Shown: positions 1-9,052, counted from the stretch's first letter. The stretch is DNA of 64,000 nt from Streptomyces sp. MRC013 (GCF_023614235.1 NZ_CP094264.1:2232001-2296000); one strand, 5' to 3'. Program-made: numbers and translations. The notes: generated by a model from the letters alone, not told the origin.

Positions 1-792
1 CCGCGTGCCGCCCGCGCCGTCCGGCGTCTCCGCACCACGCGCCTCACCCGCACCGCTCGGCGTCCGCGCACCACCCGCCTCGCCCGCCGCGCCGCCCGGC
101 ACCGGCCGCCCCGCCGCCGGTGCCCGCCCGCGCGGTGCGCGCGTCCACGGCGTCAGCAGTCGCTGGAGGCCCAGCAGCAGTACGTCGGCGGCCACGGCCA
201 GCAGCACGCACAGCACCGACGCGGTCAGCACCTGGGCCTTGAAGAAGCTCCTGAGGCCCCCGGTGATCAGCGTGCCCAGCCCGCCGTAGTCCACCAGTGC
301 GCCCACGGTGGTCAGCGCGACCGTCGACACCGTCGCCGTCCTCACCCCGGCCAGCAGCGCGGGGAGGGCCAGCGGCACTTCGACCTCCCACAGCATCCGC
401 CCCGGGCCGTACCCCATCCCCCGGGCGGCCTCCCGCACCTCGGCGGGCACGGCGGCGAGGCCGGCGAGGGTGTTCCGGACGAGGATCGTGAGCGAGTACA
501 GCACCAGGCCCGTCACCACCAGCGCCGCCGACAGTCCGAACAGCGGGAGCAGCAGCGAGAACATCGCCAGCGACGGGATCGCGTACAGCAGGGTCGTCAG
601 TCCCAGCACGGGCCCCGACAGCGCCGGTCTGGCCCGGACGAGCAGCGCCAGCGGGACGGCGACGGCGACCCCGACGAGGACGGACACACCGGTGATCCAC
701 ACGTGCTGCACGGTCGCGTCGACGAGCTCCTGGGCGCGGGAGCGCACGTACTGGGGGCAGATCCAGTCGTTGGACGCCAGACAGCCGCTCAC
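1..792 (-). CDS. ABC transporter permease, glycine betaine/choline (OpuC) type, partial at 3' end
   Basis: Integral membrane permease of a compatible-solute importer. Reading from a GTG at 792 the protein begins MSGCLASNDWICPQYV and has about five hydrophobic segments (roughly 30-53, 62-85, 90-110, 150-170, 188-208). A clear permease EAA loop lies at 121-144 (EAARGMG, ending EVPLALP), the site that contacts the ATPase. After residue 210 the sequence becomes a Gly/Ala/Pro-rich tail with no stop before the window edge, so the C-terminus is missing. The ATPase is divergent at 981, unusual for OpuC systems, which are normally one operon. Family is clear; substrate is inferred. Confidence 0.85.
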   Translation of the reverse strand, partial: MSGCLASNDWICPQYVRSRAQELVDATVQHVWITGVSVLVGVAVAVPLALLVRARPALSGPVLGLTTLLYAIPSLAMFSLLLPLFGLSAALVVTGLVLYSLTILVRNTLAGLAAVPAEVREAARGMGYGPGRMLWEVEVPLALPALLAGVRTATVSTVALTTVGALVDYGGLGTLITGGLRSFFKAQVLTASVLCVLLAVAADVLLLGLQRLLTPWTRAPRGRAPAAGRPVPGGAAGEAGGARTPSGAGEARGAETPDGAGGTR

Positions 793-980
793 CGCTCCCC
801 CTCCCCGCTCTCCGGACGGGGCGCCGCCTCCCCGCCGTCGATGTGGTGTTCGATGGCACCGACCCTAACGCCCGGCACCGACACCCGTCCGGAAGGACGC
901 CCCGGACCGGCACCACGGGTCCGGCACCGCGACACGGCACACGGCCACGCGGCACACCGCCGCACCGACAAGGGGGAGCA

Positions 981-2090
981 GTGATCCGCTTCGAACACGT
1001 CACCAAGCGGTACGCGGACGGCACGGCGGCCGTGGACGACCTGTCGTTCGAGGTGGCCCGGGGCGAGCTGGTCGCCCTCGTCGGACCGTCCGGCTGCGGC
1101 AAGACCACCACCGTGAAGATGGTCAACCGGCTCGTCGAGCCGACCTCCGGCCGGATCCTCCTCGACGGCCGGGACGTCGCCGACGCCGACCCCGTCGAGC
1201 TGCGGCGCGGCATCGGGTACGTCATCCAGCAGGTCGGCCTCTTCCCCCACCGCACGGTCCTGGAGAACACCGCGACCGTGCCGCGCCTCCTGGGGGTCGG
1301 CCGCGCCAGGGCGCACGCGCGCGCGGCGGAGCTCCTCGACCTGGTGGGCCTCGACCCGCGCACCTTCGGCGACCGCTACCCCGACCAGCTCTCCGGCGGC
1401 CAGCGCCAGCGCGTCGGCGTCGCCCGCGCCCTCGCGGCCGATCCGCCGGTCCTGCTGATGGACGAGCCGTTCGGGGCGGTGGACCCGGTCGTGCGGGAGC
1501 ACCTGCAGAGCGAGTTCCTCAGGCTCCAGGCCCAGGTACGCAAGACGGTCCTGCTCGTCACGCACGACCTGGAGGAGGCGGTCCGGCTCGGCGACCGCAT
1601 GGCCGTGTACGGACACGGCACGATCGAGCAGCTGGACGCGCCCGCCACCGTCCTGGGCGCCCCGGCCGGCCCGTACGTCGCGCGGTTCGTGGGCGCCGAC
1701 CGGGCCCTGCGGCGCCTGTCGGTCACCCCGGTCGAGGAGGCCCACCTGGACCGGCCGCCCGTCGTCCGCCTCGACGACCCCCTCCCGCGGGATCCGGACG
1801 GCGCGCGGGCCGTGGTCCTCGACGCCGACGGCCGCCCGTACGGCTGGCTGCCGGCCGCCGCGGGGACGACCGGCCGGTCGGGTTCCGTGCGGGAGCACGC
1901 CCGGCCCATGGAGGCGCGGGTACCGCTGGGCGGGTCCCTGCGGGAGGCGCTCTCCGCGATGCTCCGGTACGACGCGGGCTGGGTCGCCGTCGTGGACCCC
2001 GCCGACGGCGGCCGCTACCTGGGCGTCCTCACCCCGGAGCGGCTGCACGGGGCGCTGCGCCGGTCGGTGGGCGGCCTCACGCCGCGCTGA
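981..2090 (+). CDS. ABC transporter ATP-binding protein, OpuCA/ProV type with CBS domain
   Basis: ATPase of an osmoprotectant importer, 369 aa. Walker A GPSGCGKT at 35-42, signature LSGGQ at 137-141, Walker B ending LLMDE at 158-162 and an H-loop THD are all present. The last 55 residues (VPLGGSLREALSAML...YLGVLTPERL) look like a CBS motif, the ionic-strength or nucleotide sensor of OpuCA-type proteins. A GTG at 981 is chosen because AGGGGGAG lies just upstream and the protein then starts IRFEHVTKRY as in the family. It faces the permease at 1-792 across a 188-bp divergent region. Its end overlaps the convergent esterase gene by 14 bp. Confidence 0.9.
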   Translation: MIRFEHVTKRYADGTAAVDDLSFEVARGELVALVGPSGCGKTTTVKMVNRLVEPTSGRILLDGRDVADADPVELRRGIGYVIQQVGLFPHRTVLENTATVPRLLGVGRARAHARAAELLDLVGLDPRTFGDRYPDQLSGGQRQRVGVARALAADPPVLLMDEPFGAVDPVVREHLQSEFLRLQAQVRKTVLLVTHDLEEAVRLGDRMAVYGHGTIEQLDAPATVLGAPAGPYVARFVGADRALRRLSVTPVEEAHLDRPPVVRLDDPLPRDPDGARAVVLDADGRPYGWLPAAAGTTGRSGSVREHARPMEARVPLGGSLREALSAMLRYDAGWVAVVDPADGGRYLGVLTPERLHGALRRSVGGLTPR

Positions 2091-3186
2091 GTCGGCCGCT
2101 CAGCCAGACCAGGGCGGGCGGTATCTCGCGGTTCCAGGTGCCGAAGTTGTGGCCGCCGCTGTCCAGTGTGATCGACGAGACGCGCGCGGGGGCCCTCACC
2201 TTGGCGATGAAGTCCCGGGTCCCCTTCAGGTTCCCCTCCCCCCGCCGGGAGGTGGTCACCAGGAACGACGACCTGCCCTGCGGCAGGTGGTCGAGGCTCC
2301 ACAGCAGGTCGGCCCGGTTCCGCAGCCCCGCGTCGCCGCGGAACAGGTCACCGGTCGTGACGTCCTCGGCGGCCCTGTAGTACGCCGAGAGGCCCGCGCC
2401 CGCCGCGAACCGGTCCGGGTGGTGCAGCGCGATCTTCAGCGCGCAGTACCCGCCGGTCGAGTTGCCGATCACCCCCCAGTTCCGCGCGGCCCGGCCCACC
2501 CGGTACGCCTCCGAGACCGCCCTCGGCAGGTCCCGGGCGAAGTACGTCTCCGTCCGCGGCCCGCCCGGCACGTCCACGCACTCGGTGTCCCGCGGCGGCG
2601 CGACCGTCGGGCGGAGCATCACCAGGACCATCGGCTGCATCCTCCCGGCCTCGGCCTGCTCGTACGCGGTGCGCGGGTAGCGCAGCCCCTTGAGGAGGTT
2701 CTCCGCGGTGCCCGGGTAGCCGGTGAGGACCACGGCGGCGGGGAAGGTCCGCCGGGCGTGGGCGGGCTGGAAGTACTCCGGCGGCAGGTAGACGTAGGCG
2801 GGGCTCTCGATGCCGGACGTCCCGCCGGAGATCACGACCTTCTGTATCTGGCCGCCGACCTGCGGTCGGTGGCCGCCCGGCACGTCCATCGGGCGCTTCT
2901 CGACGACCCTGACGCGGCCGCCGGACGGGTGGTCGACCACCACCCCCGGCTCCCGCTCCCGGCCCAGGAGGTCCGCCCAGGAGCCGTAGAAGAGGAAGTG
3001 GTTGTTGGCGGCCAGGCCCACGGCGGCGAACAGCGACAGCTGGGCCGCCAGGAGCAGGCCGACCCTGCCGAGCACGGCGTGCCGGGACCGCCGGGCGAGC
3101 CGCGGCCACAGCCACACCGTGGCCGTGAACAGCGAGACGGCCGCGAGGACGGCCAGTACCAGGAGCTTGTTGCCGGTGAGACCCAT
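2077..3186 (-). CDS. Membrane-anchored alpha/beta hydrolase (putative esterase family)
   Basis: 369 aa. Residues 7-27 and 40-60 are hydrophobic and probably anchor the protein in the membrane. The rest is an esterase D/antigen 85-like hydrolase: nucleophile elbow GNSTGG with Ser243, an oxyanion-type segment VLTGYPGT near 154-160, and a C-terminal catalytic-type His in SGGHNFGTWN. The active site should face outside the cell. Start at 3186 (MGLTGNKLLV) gives the anchor at the N-terminus; upstream codons are not protein-like. It is divergent from the MprF-like gene at 3348, a pairing I recall in Streptomyces. Substrate unknown; a lipid or cell-envelope ester is a guess. Confidence 0.8.
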   Translation of the reverse strand: MGLTGNKLLVLAVLAAVSLFTATVWLWPRLARRSRHAVLGRVGLLLAAQLSLFAAVGLAANNHFLFYGSWADLLGREREPGVVVDHPSGGRVRVVEKRPMDVPGGHRPQVGGQIQKVVISGGTSGIESPAYVYLPPEYFQPAHARRTFPAAVVLTGYPGTAENLLKGLRYPRTAYEQAEAGRMQPMVLVMLRPTVAPPRDTECVDVPGGPRTETYFARDLPRAVSEAYRVGRAARNWGVIGNSTGGYCALKIALHHPDRFAAGAGLSAYYRAAEDVTTGDLFRGDAGLRNRADLLWSLDHLPQGRSSFLVTTSRRGEGNLKGTRDFIAKVRAPARVSSITLDSGGHNFGTWNREIPPALVWLSGRLSAA

Positions 3187-3347
3187 GCGTCGTCCAAGTC
3201 TTCTTCGTTCGCCGAGATTTTCCGCGGCGCGAGTGAACCGCCCGCGCGGACGCGCCGTCCTAGAGAACGCACATCGTCCGGCTGTCCGGCCCCGGCGCCG
3301 CTCGGGGCGAAGGGACGCGTCAATCTCTCGCAGAGCCACAGGAAGCC

Positions 3348-5189
3348 ATGTCTGTCACGGTAGATGGGGACAAGTCGGAACCGGTTCCGACTCGGATGCG
3401 CCGGTTCCTGCGCGGGCCGCGGGCCGGGAGGGTGCCCTCGCTGGTCGGCACGGCGTGCACGTTCGTCGGCCTGGTCGACATCACCGCCGGGGTCTTCCCC
3501 CGCTTCCGGACAAGCCGGTTCCACGACCTGGTGGAGGTCCTGCCGGGCACCCTCGGACCGCTGTCCGCCGCGCTCTCCCTCAGCGCCGGCGTCCTGCTGC
3601 TCCTGCTCGCGCACGGCCTGAAGCGCAACAAGCGCCGCGCCTGGCGGGCCGCGGTGGTCCTGCTCCCGGCCGGCGCGGTGGCGCAGTTCCTGTACCGCCA
3701 CTCGGTCGTCGGCGTGCTGCTGTCGCTGGCCCTGCTGGCGCTGCTGCTGCGCCACCGCGGGGAGTTCGCCGCGCTGCCGGACCCGCGCAGCCGCTGGCGG
3801 GCACTGGCCAACTTCGTCCTCATGGGCGCCGGTTCGCTCGGCCTCGGCCTGGTCGTCGTGAGCGTCCACCCCGGCAAGGTCGTCGGCGACCCGAGCCTCA
3901 GCGACCGCCTGGAGCACGTGCTGCTCGGCCTGGTCGGCGTCGAGGGGCCCGTCGCGTACGGCGGCAGCGTGTCGTGGACGGTCGGCTACTCGCTCGGCGC
4001 ACTCGGCCTGCTCACCGCCGTCACCACCGTCTACCTGGCCTTCCGCCCCGAGCACCCGGTCGCCCGGCTCACCGCGGAGGACGAGGCCCGGCTGCGGGCG
4101 CTGCTCGCCGGGCACGGCGGCCGCGACTCGCTCGGCCACTTCGCGCTCCGCCGCGACAAGGCGGTCGTCTTCTCCCCGAGCGGCAAGGCCGCCGTCACGT
4201 ACCGCGTCGTCTCCGGCGTGATGCTGGCCAGCGGCGACCCGATCGGCGACGTGGAGGCCTGGCCCGGCGCCATCGAACGGTTCATGGACGAGGCCAGGGC
4301 GCACTCCTGGACCCCCGCCGTCATGGGCTGCTCCGAGACCGGCGGCCAGGTGTGGACCCGCGAGACCGGCCTGGACGCGCTGGAGCTGGGCGACGAGGCG
4401 GTGGTGGAGGTCGCGGATTTCTCGCTCGCCGGGCGCGCCATGCGCAACGTGCGCCAGATGGTCAAGCGCATCGAGCGCAACGGCTACGAGACCCGGGTAC
4501 GACGCGCCCGTGACCTCTCCGAGGGCGAGCTGGAGCGCGTACGGCGCGCCGCGGCCGACTGGCGGGGCACCGACACCGAGCGCGGCTTCTCCATGGCCCT
4601 GGGCCGCATCGGGGACCCGGCGGACGGCGACGCGGTGATCGCGACCGCCCACAAGGCGGACGGGACGGCGGACGCCTCCCCGTACGGAGACCTGAAGGCG
4701 ATCATCCACTTCGTGCCGTGGGGGCCGGACGGCATGTCCCTGGAACTGATGCGCCGCGACCGGTCCGCCGACCCCGGCATGAACGAGCTGCTGATCGTCG
4801 CCGCCCTCCAGGCGTCCCCGGGGCTGGGCGTGACGCGGGTGTCGCTGAACTTCGCGATGTTCCGCTCGGCGCTGGCCCGCGGCGAGCGGCTGGGCGCCGG
4901 CCCGGTCCTGCGGGTCTGGCGCGGACTGCTGGTCTTCCTGTCCCGCTGGTTCCAGATCGAGTCGCTGTACAAGTTCAACGCGAAGTTCCAGCCGCGCTGG
5001 GAGCCCCGCTTCGTCGTGTACCGCGCCGCGCGCGACCTGCCGCGCATCGGTTTCGCCGCGATGCAGGCCGAGGGCTTCGTGAACGTGGCCCCGCCCCGCC
5101 CCTTCCGCCGCCTCCGCGCCGGCCGCCCGGCCCGCCCGGGCGCGTCCCTCGCCCCCGCCGCGCCCGAGCAGGGCGTGCGCGCGGCCTGA
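3348..5189 (+). CDS. MprF/LysX-like protein with DUF2156 aminoacyl-phosphatidylglycerol synthase domain
   Basis: 613 aa. Several hydrophobic segments in residues 30-240 form the membrane part. The C-terminal half (about 240-560) resembles the DUF2156/GNAT-like catalytic domain of phosphatidylglycerol lysyltransferases (RDKAVVFSPSGKAAVTYRVVSG, split here by nothing unusual; then MELRRR-like and LNFAMFRS segments). Such enzymes transfer an amino acid from tRNA to phosphatidylglycerol and reduce surface negative charge. No fused lysyl-tRNA synthetase domain is present, unlike mycobacterial LysX. ATG at 3348 follows AGGAAG. Divergent from the esterase. The acceptor and amino acid cannot be read from sequence. 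Confidence 0.8.
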   Translation: MSVTVDGDKSEPVPTRMRRFLRGPRAGRVPSLVGTACTFVGLVDITAGVFPRFRTSRFHDLVEVLPGTLGPLSAALSLSAGVLLLLLAHGLKRNKRRAWRAAVVLLPAGAVAQFLYRHSVVGVLLSLALLALLLRHRGEFAALPDPRSRWRALANFVLMGAGSLGLGLVVVSVHPGKVVGDPSLSDRLEHVLLGLVGVEGPVAYGGSVSWTVGYSLGALGLLTAVTTVYLAFRPEHPVARLTAEDEARLRALLAGHGGRDSLGHFALRRDKAVVFSPSGKAAVTYRVVSGVMLASGDPIGDVEAWPGAIERFMDEARAHSWTPAVMGCSETGGQVWTRETGLDALELGDEAVVEVADFSLAGRAMRNVRQMVKRIERNGYETRVRRARDLSEGELERVRRAAADWRGTDTERGFSMALGRIGDPADGDAVIATAHKADGTADASPYGDLKAIIHFVPWGPDGMSLELMRRDRSADPGMNELLIVAALQASPGLGVTRVSLNFAMFRSALARGERLGAGPVLRVWRGLLVFLSRWFQIESLYKFNAKFQPRWEPRFVVYRAARDLPRIGFAAMQAEGFVNVAPPRPFRRLRAGRPARPGASLAPAAPEQGVRAA

Positions 5190-5212
5190 CGCCCCGTCCG
5201 CCGCCCGCGGCG

Positions 5213-5239
5213 GGGTCCCGGGCCGGGGCCCCGGGACCC
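5213..5239 (+). terminator. Hairpin between MprF-like gene and folP
   Basis: GGGTCCCGG at 5213-5221 pairs with CCGGGACCC at 5231-5239 with a 9-nt loop, 24 nt after the stop. There is no T-tract, as is usual in Streptomyces. Confidence 0.5.
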
Positions 5240-5284
5240 GGCCCGGTCACCGCCCCGCCGCCCGTCCGGGCCTAGGCTGGGGGC

Positions 5285-6148
5285 ATGAGTACGCTGAGCG
5301 GACGGGGCACGGTGCAGGGGCTGCCGGAGTGGGACCGCTGCGCGGTCATGGGCGTCGTCAACGTGACGCCCGACTCCTTCTCCGACGGCGGGCGCTGGTT
5401 CGACACCGCCGCCGCCGTCGAGCACGGCCTGGAGCTGGCCGCCCGGGGCGCGGACCTGGTGGACGTGGGCGGCGAGTCGACGCGGCCGGGCGCCACCCGG
5501 GTGGACGAGGACGAGGAGCTGCGGCGGGTCGTACCGGTCGTGCGCGGCCTGGCCTCGCAGGGGGTCGTCGTCTCCGTCGACACGATGCGCGCGTCGGTCG
5601 CCCGCCGGGCCGTGGAGGCGGGCGCCGTGCTCGTCAACGACGTCAGCGGCGGCCTGGCCGACCCGGACATGGTCCCGTCCGTCGCCGCCGCGGAGGTCCC
5701 GTTCGTCGTGATGCACTGGCGCGGCTTCAGCGAGGACATGAACGGCCTCGCCGTCTACGACGACGTGGTCGCCGAGGTCGTCGCGGAGGTCCGGGCGCGC
5801 GTGGAGGCGGTCGTCGAGGGCGGCGTCGCCCCCGAACGGCTCATCGTCGACCCCGGCCTGGGCTTCGCCAAGCGGGCCGAGCACGACCTGGCCCTCGTGG
5901 CCCATCTGGCGGAGCTGCGGGCCCTGGGCCGCCCCCTGCTGGTCGCCGCCTCCCGGAAGCGGTTCCTGGGCCGCGTGCTGGCCCGGAAGGGGCACGCCCC
6001 GCCGCCGGCGCGGGAGCGGGACGCCGCGACGGCCGCGGTCTCCGCGATCGCCGCCCGCGAGGGCGCCTGGGCCGTGCGCGTCCACGAGGTGCGGGCGACG
6101 GCGGACGCCGTCCGGGTGGCCCGCGCCGTCGAGGGCGCCGCCTCGTGA
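5285..6148 (+). CDS. folP: Dihydropteroate synthase
   Basis: 287 aa. Condenses p-aminobenzoate with dihydropterin pyrophosphate in folate synthesis; the target of sulfonamides. Signatures: MGVVNVTPDSFSDGG near residues 22-36, DVGGESTRPGA near 60, SVDTMRA, NDVSGG, VVMHWRG, DPGLGFAK and the phosphate-binding ASRKRF near the C-terminus. Starts at ATG 5285. The stop overlaps the next start (GTGA), so the two are translationally coupled. First gene of the folate group here. Confidence 0.96.
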   Translation: MSTLSGRGTVQGLPEWDRCAVMGVVNVTPDSFSDGGRWFDTAAAVEHGLELAARGADLVDVGGESTRPGATRVDEDEELRRVVPVVRGLASQGVVVSVDTMRASVARRAVEAGAVLVNDVSGGLADPDMVPSVAAAEVPFVVMHWRGFSEDMNGLAVYDDVVAEVVAEVRARVEAVVEGGVAPERLIVDPGLGFAKRAEHDLALVAHLAELRALGRPLLVAASRKRFLGRVLARKGHAPPPARERDAATAAVSAIAAREGAWAVRVHEVRATADAVRVARAVEGAAS

Positions 6149-6606
6149 GCGGCGCCCGCACCGACGTCAGGGCGGTCGAGCTGGCCAACACCGCCTTCTA
6201 CGAGGCGGTGGAGCAGGGTGACTTCGAGGCGGTCGCCGACCTGTGGCTGGACGAGCAGTACGGCGAGGTCTCCTGCGTCCACCCCGGCTGGCCGGTGCTC
6301 TCGGGCCGGGGCGAGGTGCTCCGCTCGTACGCGCTGATCATGGCGAACACCGAGTACATCCAGTTCTTCCTGACCGACGTGAAGGTGTCGCTCGCGGCGG
6401 ACACGGCGGTGGTGACCTGCACGGAGAACATCCTCAGCGGCGGCCCGGCCGAGGACGGAGCCGAACTGGGGCCGCTGGTGGGGCAGCTGGTCGTCGCGAC
6501 GAACCTGTTCCGCCGCACCCCGGAGGGCTGGAAGGTCTGGTCCCACCACGGCTCGCCCGTCCTGGCGGAGTCCGGGGACGACGAGGACGACGGCGACGCG
6601 GTGTGA
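6145..6606 (+). CDS. NTF2-like (SnoaL_3 fold) protein
   Basis: 153 aa starting at GTG 6145, which overlaps the folP stop by 4 nt. Contains the NTF2-like pattern: N-terminal helices (VELANTAFYEAVEQGDFEAVADLW), then CVHPGWPVLSGRGEVLRSYALI, then strands ending LFRRTPEGWKVWSHHGSP. Widely found next to folP in Streptomyces; the function is not known to me. An acidic tail (DDEDDGD) ends the protein. Coupling to folP suggests co-production, perhaps a ligand-binding or enzymatic role in the same pathway, but that is inference. Confidence 0.85.
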   Translation: MSGARTDVRAVELANTAFYEAVEQGDFEAVADLWLDEQYGEVSCVHPGWPVLSGRGEVLRSYALIMANTEYIQFFLTDVKVSLAADTAVVTCTENILSGGPAEDGAELGPLVGQLVVATNLFRRTPEGWKVWSHHGSPVLAESGDDEDDGDAV

Positions 6607-6663
6607 GCGCCGCGAGCGGGTAGACGGGGCACCGGGGAACCGCCGACGGAGCCTGCGCGGGCG

Positions 6664-6686
6664 CTGTCAGTGGACGCGGGTAGATT
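6664..6686 (+). promoter_or_regulatory. RecA-NDp/PafBC-like promoter motif upstream of folB
   Basis: CTGTCAGTG, eight bases, then TAGATT. This fits the actinobacterial LexA-independent DNA-damage promoter consensus tTGTCRgtg-N8-TAnnnT except for the weakly conserved first base. It lies 72 nt upstream of the chosen folB start. Confidence 0.55.
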
Positions 6687-6758
6687 CGAGGGGTTGCGAC
6701 CGGGCCGACCGCACCGGACCGGCAGCATTCCGGACCTACGACAGCAGGAGTGATTCGC

Positions 6759-7118
6759 GTGGATCGTGTCGCGCTGCGCGGCCTCAGGGCCCGCGGGCAC
6801 CACGGCGTCTTCCCCAAGGAGCGGGAGGAGGGCCAGACGTTCATCGTGGACGTGGTGCTGGGCCTCGACACCCGGCCCGCCGCCGCGGAGGACGATCTGG
6901 AGAAGACCGTCCACTACGGCATCGTGGCGGAGGAGGTCGTCGGCGTGGTGCGGGGCGAGCCGGTCGACCTGATCGAGACACTGGCCGAGCGCATCGCCCG
7001 GCAGTGCCTCGCGCACGAGGGCGTCCAGGAGGTCGAGGTGTGCGTGCACAAGCCGGACGCCCCGATCACCGTCCCGTTCGACGATGTGACCATCACGATC
7101 ACCCGGAGCCGCGTATGA
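6759..7118 (+). CDS. folB: Dihydroneopterin aldolase
   Basis: 119 aa. Cleaves dihydroneopterin to 6-hydroxymethyl-dihydropterin and glycolaldehyde. Family signatures: MDRVALRGLRARGHHGVFP at the start, a conserved Glu in REEGQTFIVDV, the VHYGIVAEEV segment, LIETLAERIA and VHKPDAPI. An in-frame GTG at 6750 overlaps the AGGAG ribosome site, so GTG 6759, eight bases after it, is the better start. The stop overlaps folK (ATGA). Confidence 0.93.
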   Translation: MDRVALRGLRARGHHGVFPKEREEGQTFIVDVVLGLDTRPAAAEDDLEKTVHYGIVAEEVVGVVRGEPVDLIETLAERIARQCLAHEGVQEVEVCVHKPDAPITVPFDDVTITITRSRV

Positions 7119-7714
7119 ACCGCACCCCCAGCGACCCGACGGTACAGCCGGTGCCCGCCTCCGTGACGGAGCAGGTCGACGCCGCCGACACGACACTGTC
7201 CAATCCGAAGCCGGCCGTCCTCTCCGTCGGCGGCAACCTCGGCAACCGCCTGGAGAACCTCCAGGGCGCCGTCGACGCCCTGGAGGACACGCCCGGCGTA
7301 CGGGTCAAGGCCGTGTCGCCGGTCTACGAGACGGAGCCCTGGGGCGTCGACCCGGACACCCAGCCCCCCTACCTGAACGCCGTGGTGGTGGTGAAGACCA
7401 CGCTGCCCCCCTCGTCGCTGCTGGAGCGGGCGCAGGCGGTGGAGGAGGCCTTCCACCGGGTGCGCGGGGAGCGGTGGGGCGCCCGCACGGTCGACGTGGA
7501 CATCGTCACGTACGCGGACGAGGTCTCCGACGACCCCGCCCTCACCCTGCCCCACCCGCGCGCCCACCAGCGGGCCTTCGTGCTGCGCCCGTGGCTGGAC
7601 GTGGAGCCGGAGGCCAGGCTCCCCGGGGCGGGGCGGGTGGCGGACCTGCTGGCCGGGATCGCCCAGGAGGGCGTAGCCGTCCGCAGCGACCTGGAACTCC
7701 GCCTACCCGACTGA
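7115..7714 (+). CDS. folK: 2-amino-4-hydroxy-6-hydroxymethyldihydropteridine diphosphokinase
   Basis: 199 aa. Transfers pyrophosphate from ATP to 6-hydroxymethyl-dihydropterin, feeding FolP. Signatures: LSVGGNLGNRLENLQ near 38-52, VSPVYETEPWG near 69-79, and GARTVDVDIV(T)YADE followed by LPHPRAHQRAFVL. An approximately 35-residue extension precedes the core, as in other Streptomyces FolK. Coupled to folB by an ATGA overlap. Confidence 0.94.
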   Translation: MNRTPSDPTVQPVPASVTEQVDAADTTLSNPKPAVLSVGGNLGNRLENLQGAVDALEDTPGVRVKAVSPVYETEPWGVDPDTQPPYLNAVVVVKTTLPPSSLLERAQAVEEAFHRVRGERWGARTVDVDIVTYADEVSDDPALTLPHPRAHQRAFVLRPWLDVEPEARLPGAGRVADLLAGIAQEGVAVRSDLELRLPD

Positions 7715-7769
7715 CCGTTGCCCCTGTCGGAGGGGCAGGCGGAGGAACCGACGGACGCGAAGGACACCG

Positions 7770-8255
7770 GTGAAGCAACTGAGGGTCAAGGTACTGGCCG
7801 GACTCTTCCTGGCGGCCGGGGTCCTCGCCTGGGGCGGCGCACGGCTGTGGGACTCGTTCGGCACGCTGCCGAGCGTCCCGCTGGCCGCCCCGATCGTGCT
7901 GGCCGTCATCGCGGCGGTCCTCACGGCGACGGCGCTGTCCCTGCGCTCCCGGCTGAGGGCGCAGCGGGAGCGCCGTCCCGGCGCGAAGGGCGTGGAGCCC
8001 CTGATGGCGGCCCGTGCGGTGGTCTTCGGCCAGGCCAGCGCGCTGGTCACGGCCGCGGTGAGCGGCATGTACGCGGGGGTCGGGGTCTTCCTGCTGGGGT
8101 TCCTGGACGTCCCGGCCCGCCGCGACCAGGTCTTCCACGCGGGCTTCGCCGTGCTGGCCGGGATCGCGGTGATCGCTGCGGCCCTGTTCCTGGAGCGGGT
8201 GTGCCGACTCCCCGGGGACGACGAGCCTCCGGGCGCCTCTCCCTCCACGGCGTAG
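7770..8255 (+). CDS. DUF3180 membrane protein
   Basis: 161 aa with four hydrophobic segments (about 8-24, 37-57, 85-107, 123-145). It belongs to the actinobacterial DUF3180 family, which conservatively follows folK. No catalytic motif is visible and the role is unknown. GTG 7770 is preceded by AAGGA. Position suggests co-transcription with folB-folK after a 55-nt gap. Confidence 0.85.
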   Translation: MKQLRVKVLAGLFLAAGVLAWGGARLWDSFGTLPSVPLAAPIVLAVIAAVLTATALSLRSRLRAQRERRPGAKGVEPLMAARAVVFGQASALVTAAVSGMYAGVGVFLLGFLDVPARRDQVFHAGFAVLAGIAVIAAALFLERVCRLPGDDEPPGASPSTA

Positions 8256-8292
8256 CGGCGGCCGTGGGGACCCCCGCCGGGCCTCCCCGCGG

Positions 8293-8310
8293 GGCCGCGA
8301 GCGCGCGGCC
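8293..8310. terminator. Short hairpin between convergent DUF3180 gene and folE
   Basis: GGCCGCG and CGCGGCC separated by AGCG, in an extremely GC-rich 93-bp convergent gap. Weak evidence because many alternative stems are possible. Confidence 0.35.
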
Positions 8311-8348
8311 GCGGCGCCCCTCGGCGGGCGCGGCCCGCGGGGGCGCCC

Positions 8349-8954
8349 TCAGCGCGCCATGATGAGGCTCATCGCCTCGGTGCGGGTCGCCAGGTCCCGC
8401 AGCTGGCCCCGTACGGCCGAGGTGAGGGTCTTGGCTCCCGGCTTGCGGATGCCGCGCATGGACATGCACATGTGCTCGCACTCGACGACCACGATCACGC
8501 CGCGGGGGTCGAGGATCTCCATCAGCGAGTCGGCGATCTGCGTGGTCAGCCGTTCCTGCACCTGCGGGCGGCGGGCGTACACGTCCACCAGCCGGGCCAG
8601 TTTCGACAGGCCGGTGATCTTCCCGGAGGACGAGGGGATGTAGCCGACGTGGGCCACGCCCCGGAACGGCACCAGGTGGTGCTCGCAGGTCGAGAAGACC
8701 TCGATGTCCTTGACCAGCACCATCTCGTCGTGGCCGAGGTCGAAGGTCGTGGTCAGCACGTCCTCCGGCTCCTGCCACAGTCCCGCGAACACCTCCTTGT
8801 ACGCCCGGGCCACCCGGGCCGGCGTCTCCCGCAGACCCTCCCGGTCGGGGTTCTCGCCGATCGCGATGAGGAGTTCGCGCACGGCGTTCTCGGCGCGCTT
8901 CTCGTCGAACTCGCCGATCGTGCCCTCGCCGTCCAGCGTCACCGCGTCGGTCAT
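8349..8954 (-). CDS. folE: GTP cyclohydrolase I
   Basis: 201 aa. Converts GTP to 7,8-dihydroneopterin triphosphate, the first step of folate synthesis. Zinc and catalytic residues are visible: [12 protein letters not shown] near 93-104 and the second Cys in [13 protein letters not shown] near 163-175. [15 protein letters not shown] is typical of the family. ATG 8954 is preceded by GAGGAG. Lies just downstream of ftsH on the same strand (98-bp gap). Confidence 0.96.
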   Translation of the reverse strand: MTDAVTLDGEGTIGEFDEKRAENAVRELLIAIGENPDREGLRETPARVARAYKEVFAGLWQEPEDVLTTTFDLGHDEMVLVKDIEVFSTCEHHLVPFRGVAHVGYIPSSSGKITGLSKLARLVDVYARRPQVQERLTTQIADSLMEILDPRGVIVVVECEHMCMSMRGIRKPGAKTLTSAVRGQLRDLATRTEAMSLIMAR

Positions 8955-9052
8955 GTGCTCCTCGTTCCGTCGTGCCCTGGAATGCGCGAACGCCGCGCCC
9001 CTCCAGGCTAGAACCTGCGGGGACGCGGCATCCATTCCGGGTGGGGCCGGGG

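Noticed and set aside
44..1363. Long minus-strand open frame across the ABC genes
   Set aside because: It is the shadow of the plus-strand ATPase and an out-of-frame reading of the permease; composition is Arg/Pro/Ala-rich with no family motifs. Many such long antisense frames occur throughout because of high GC third positions.
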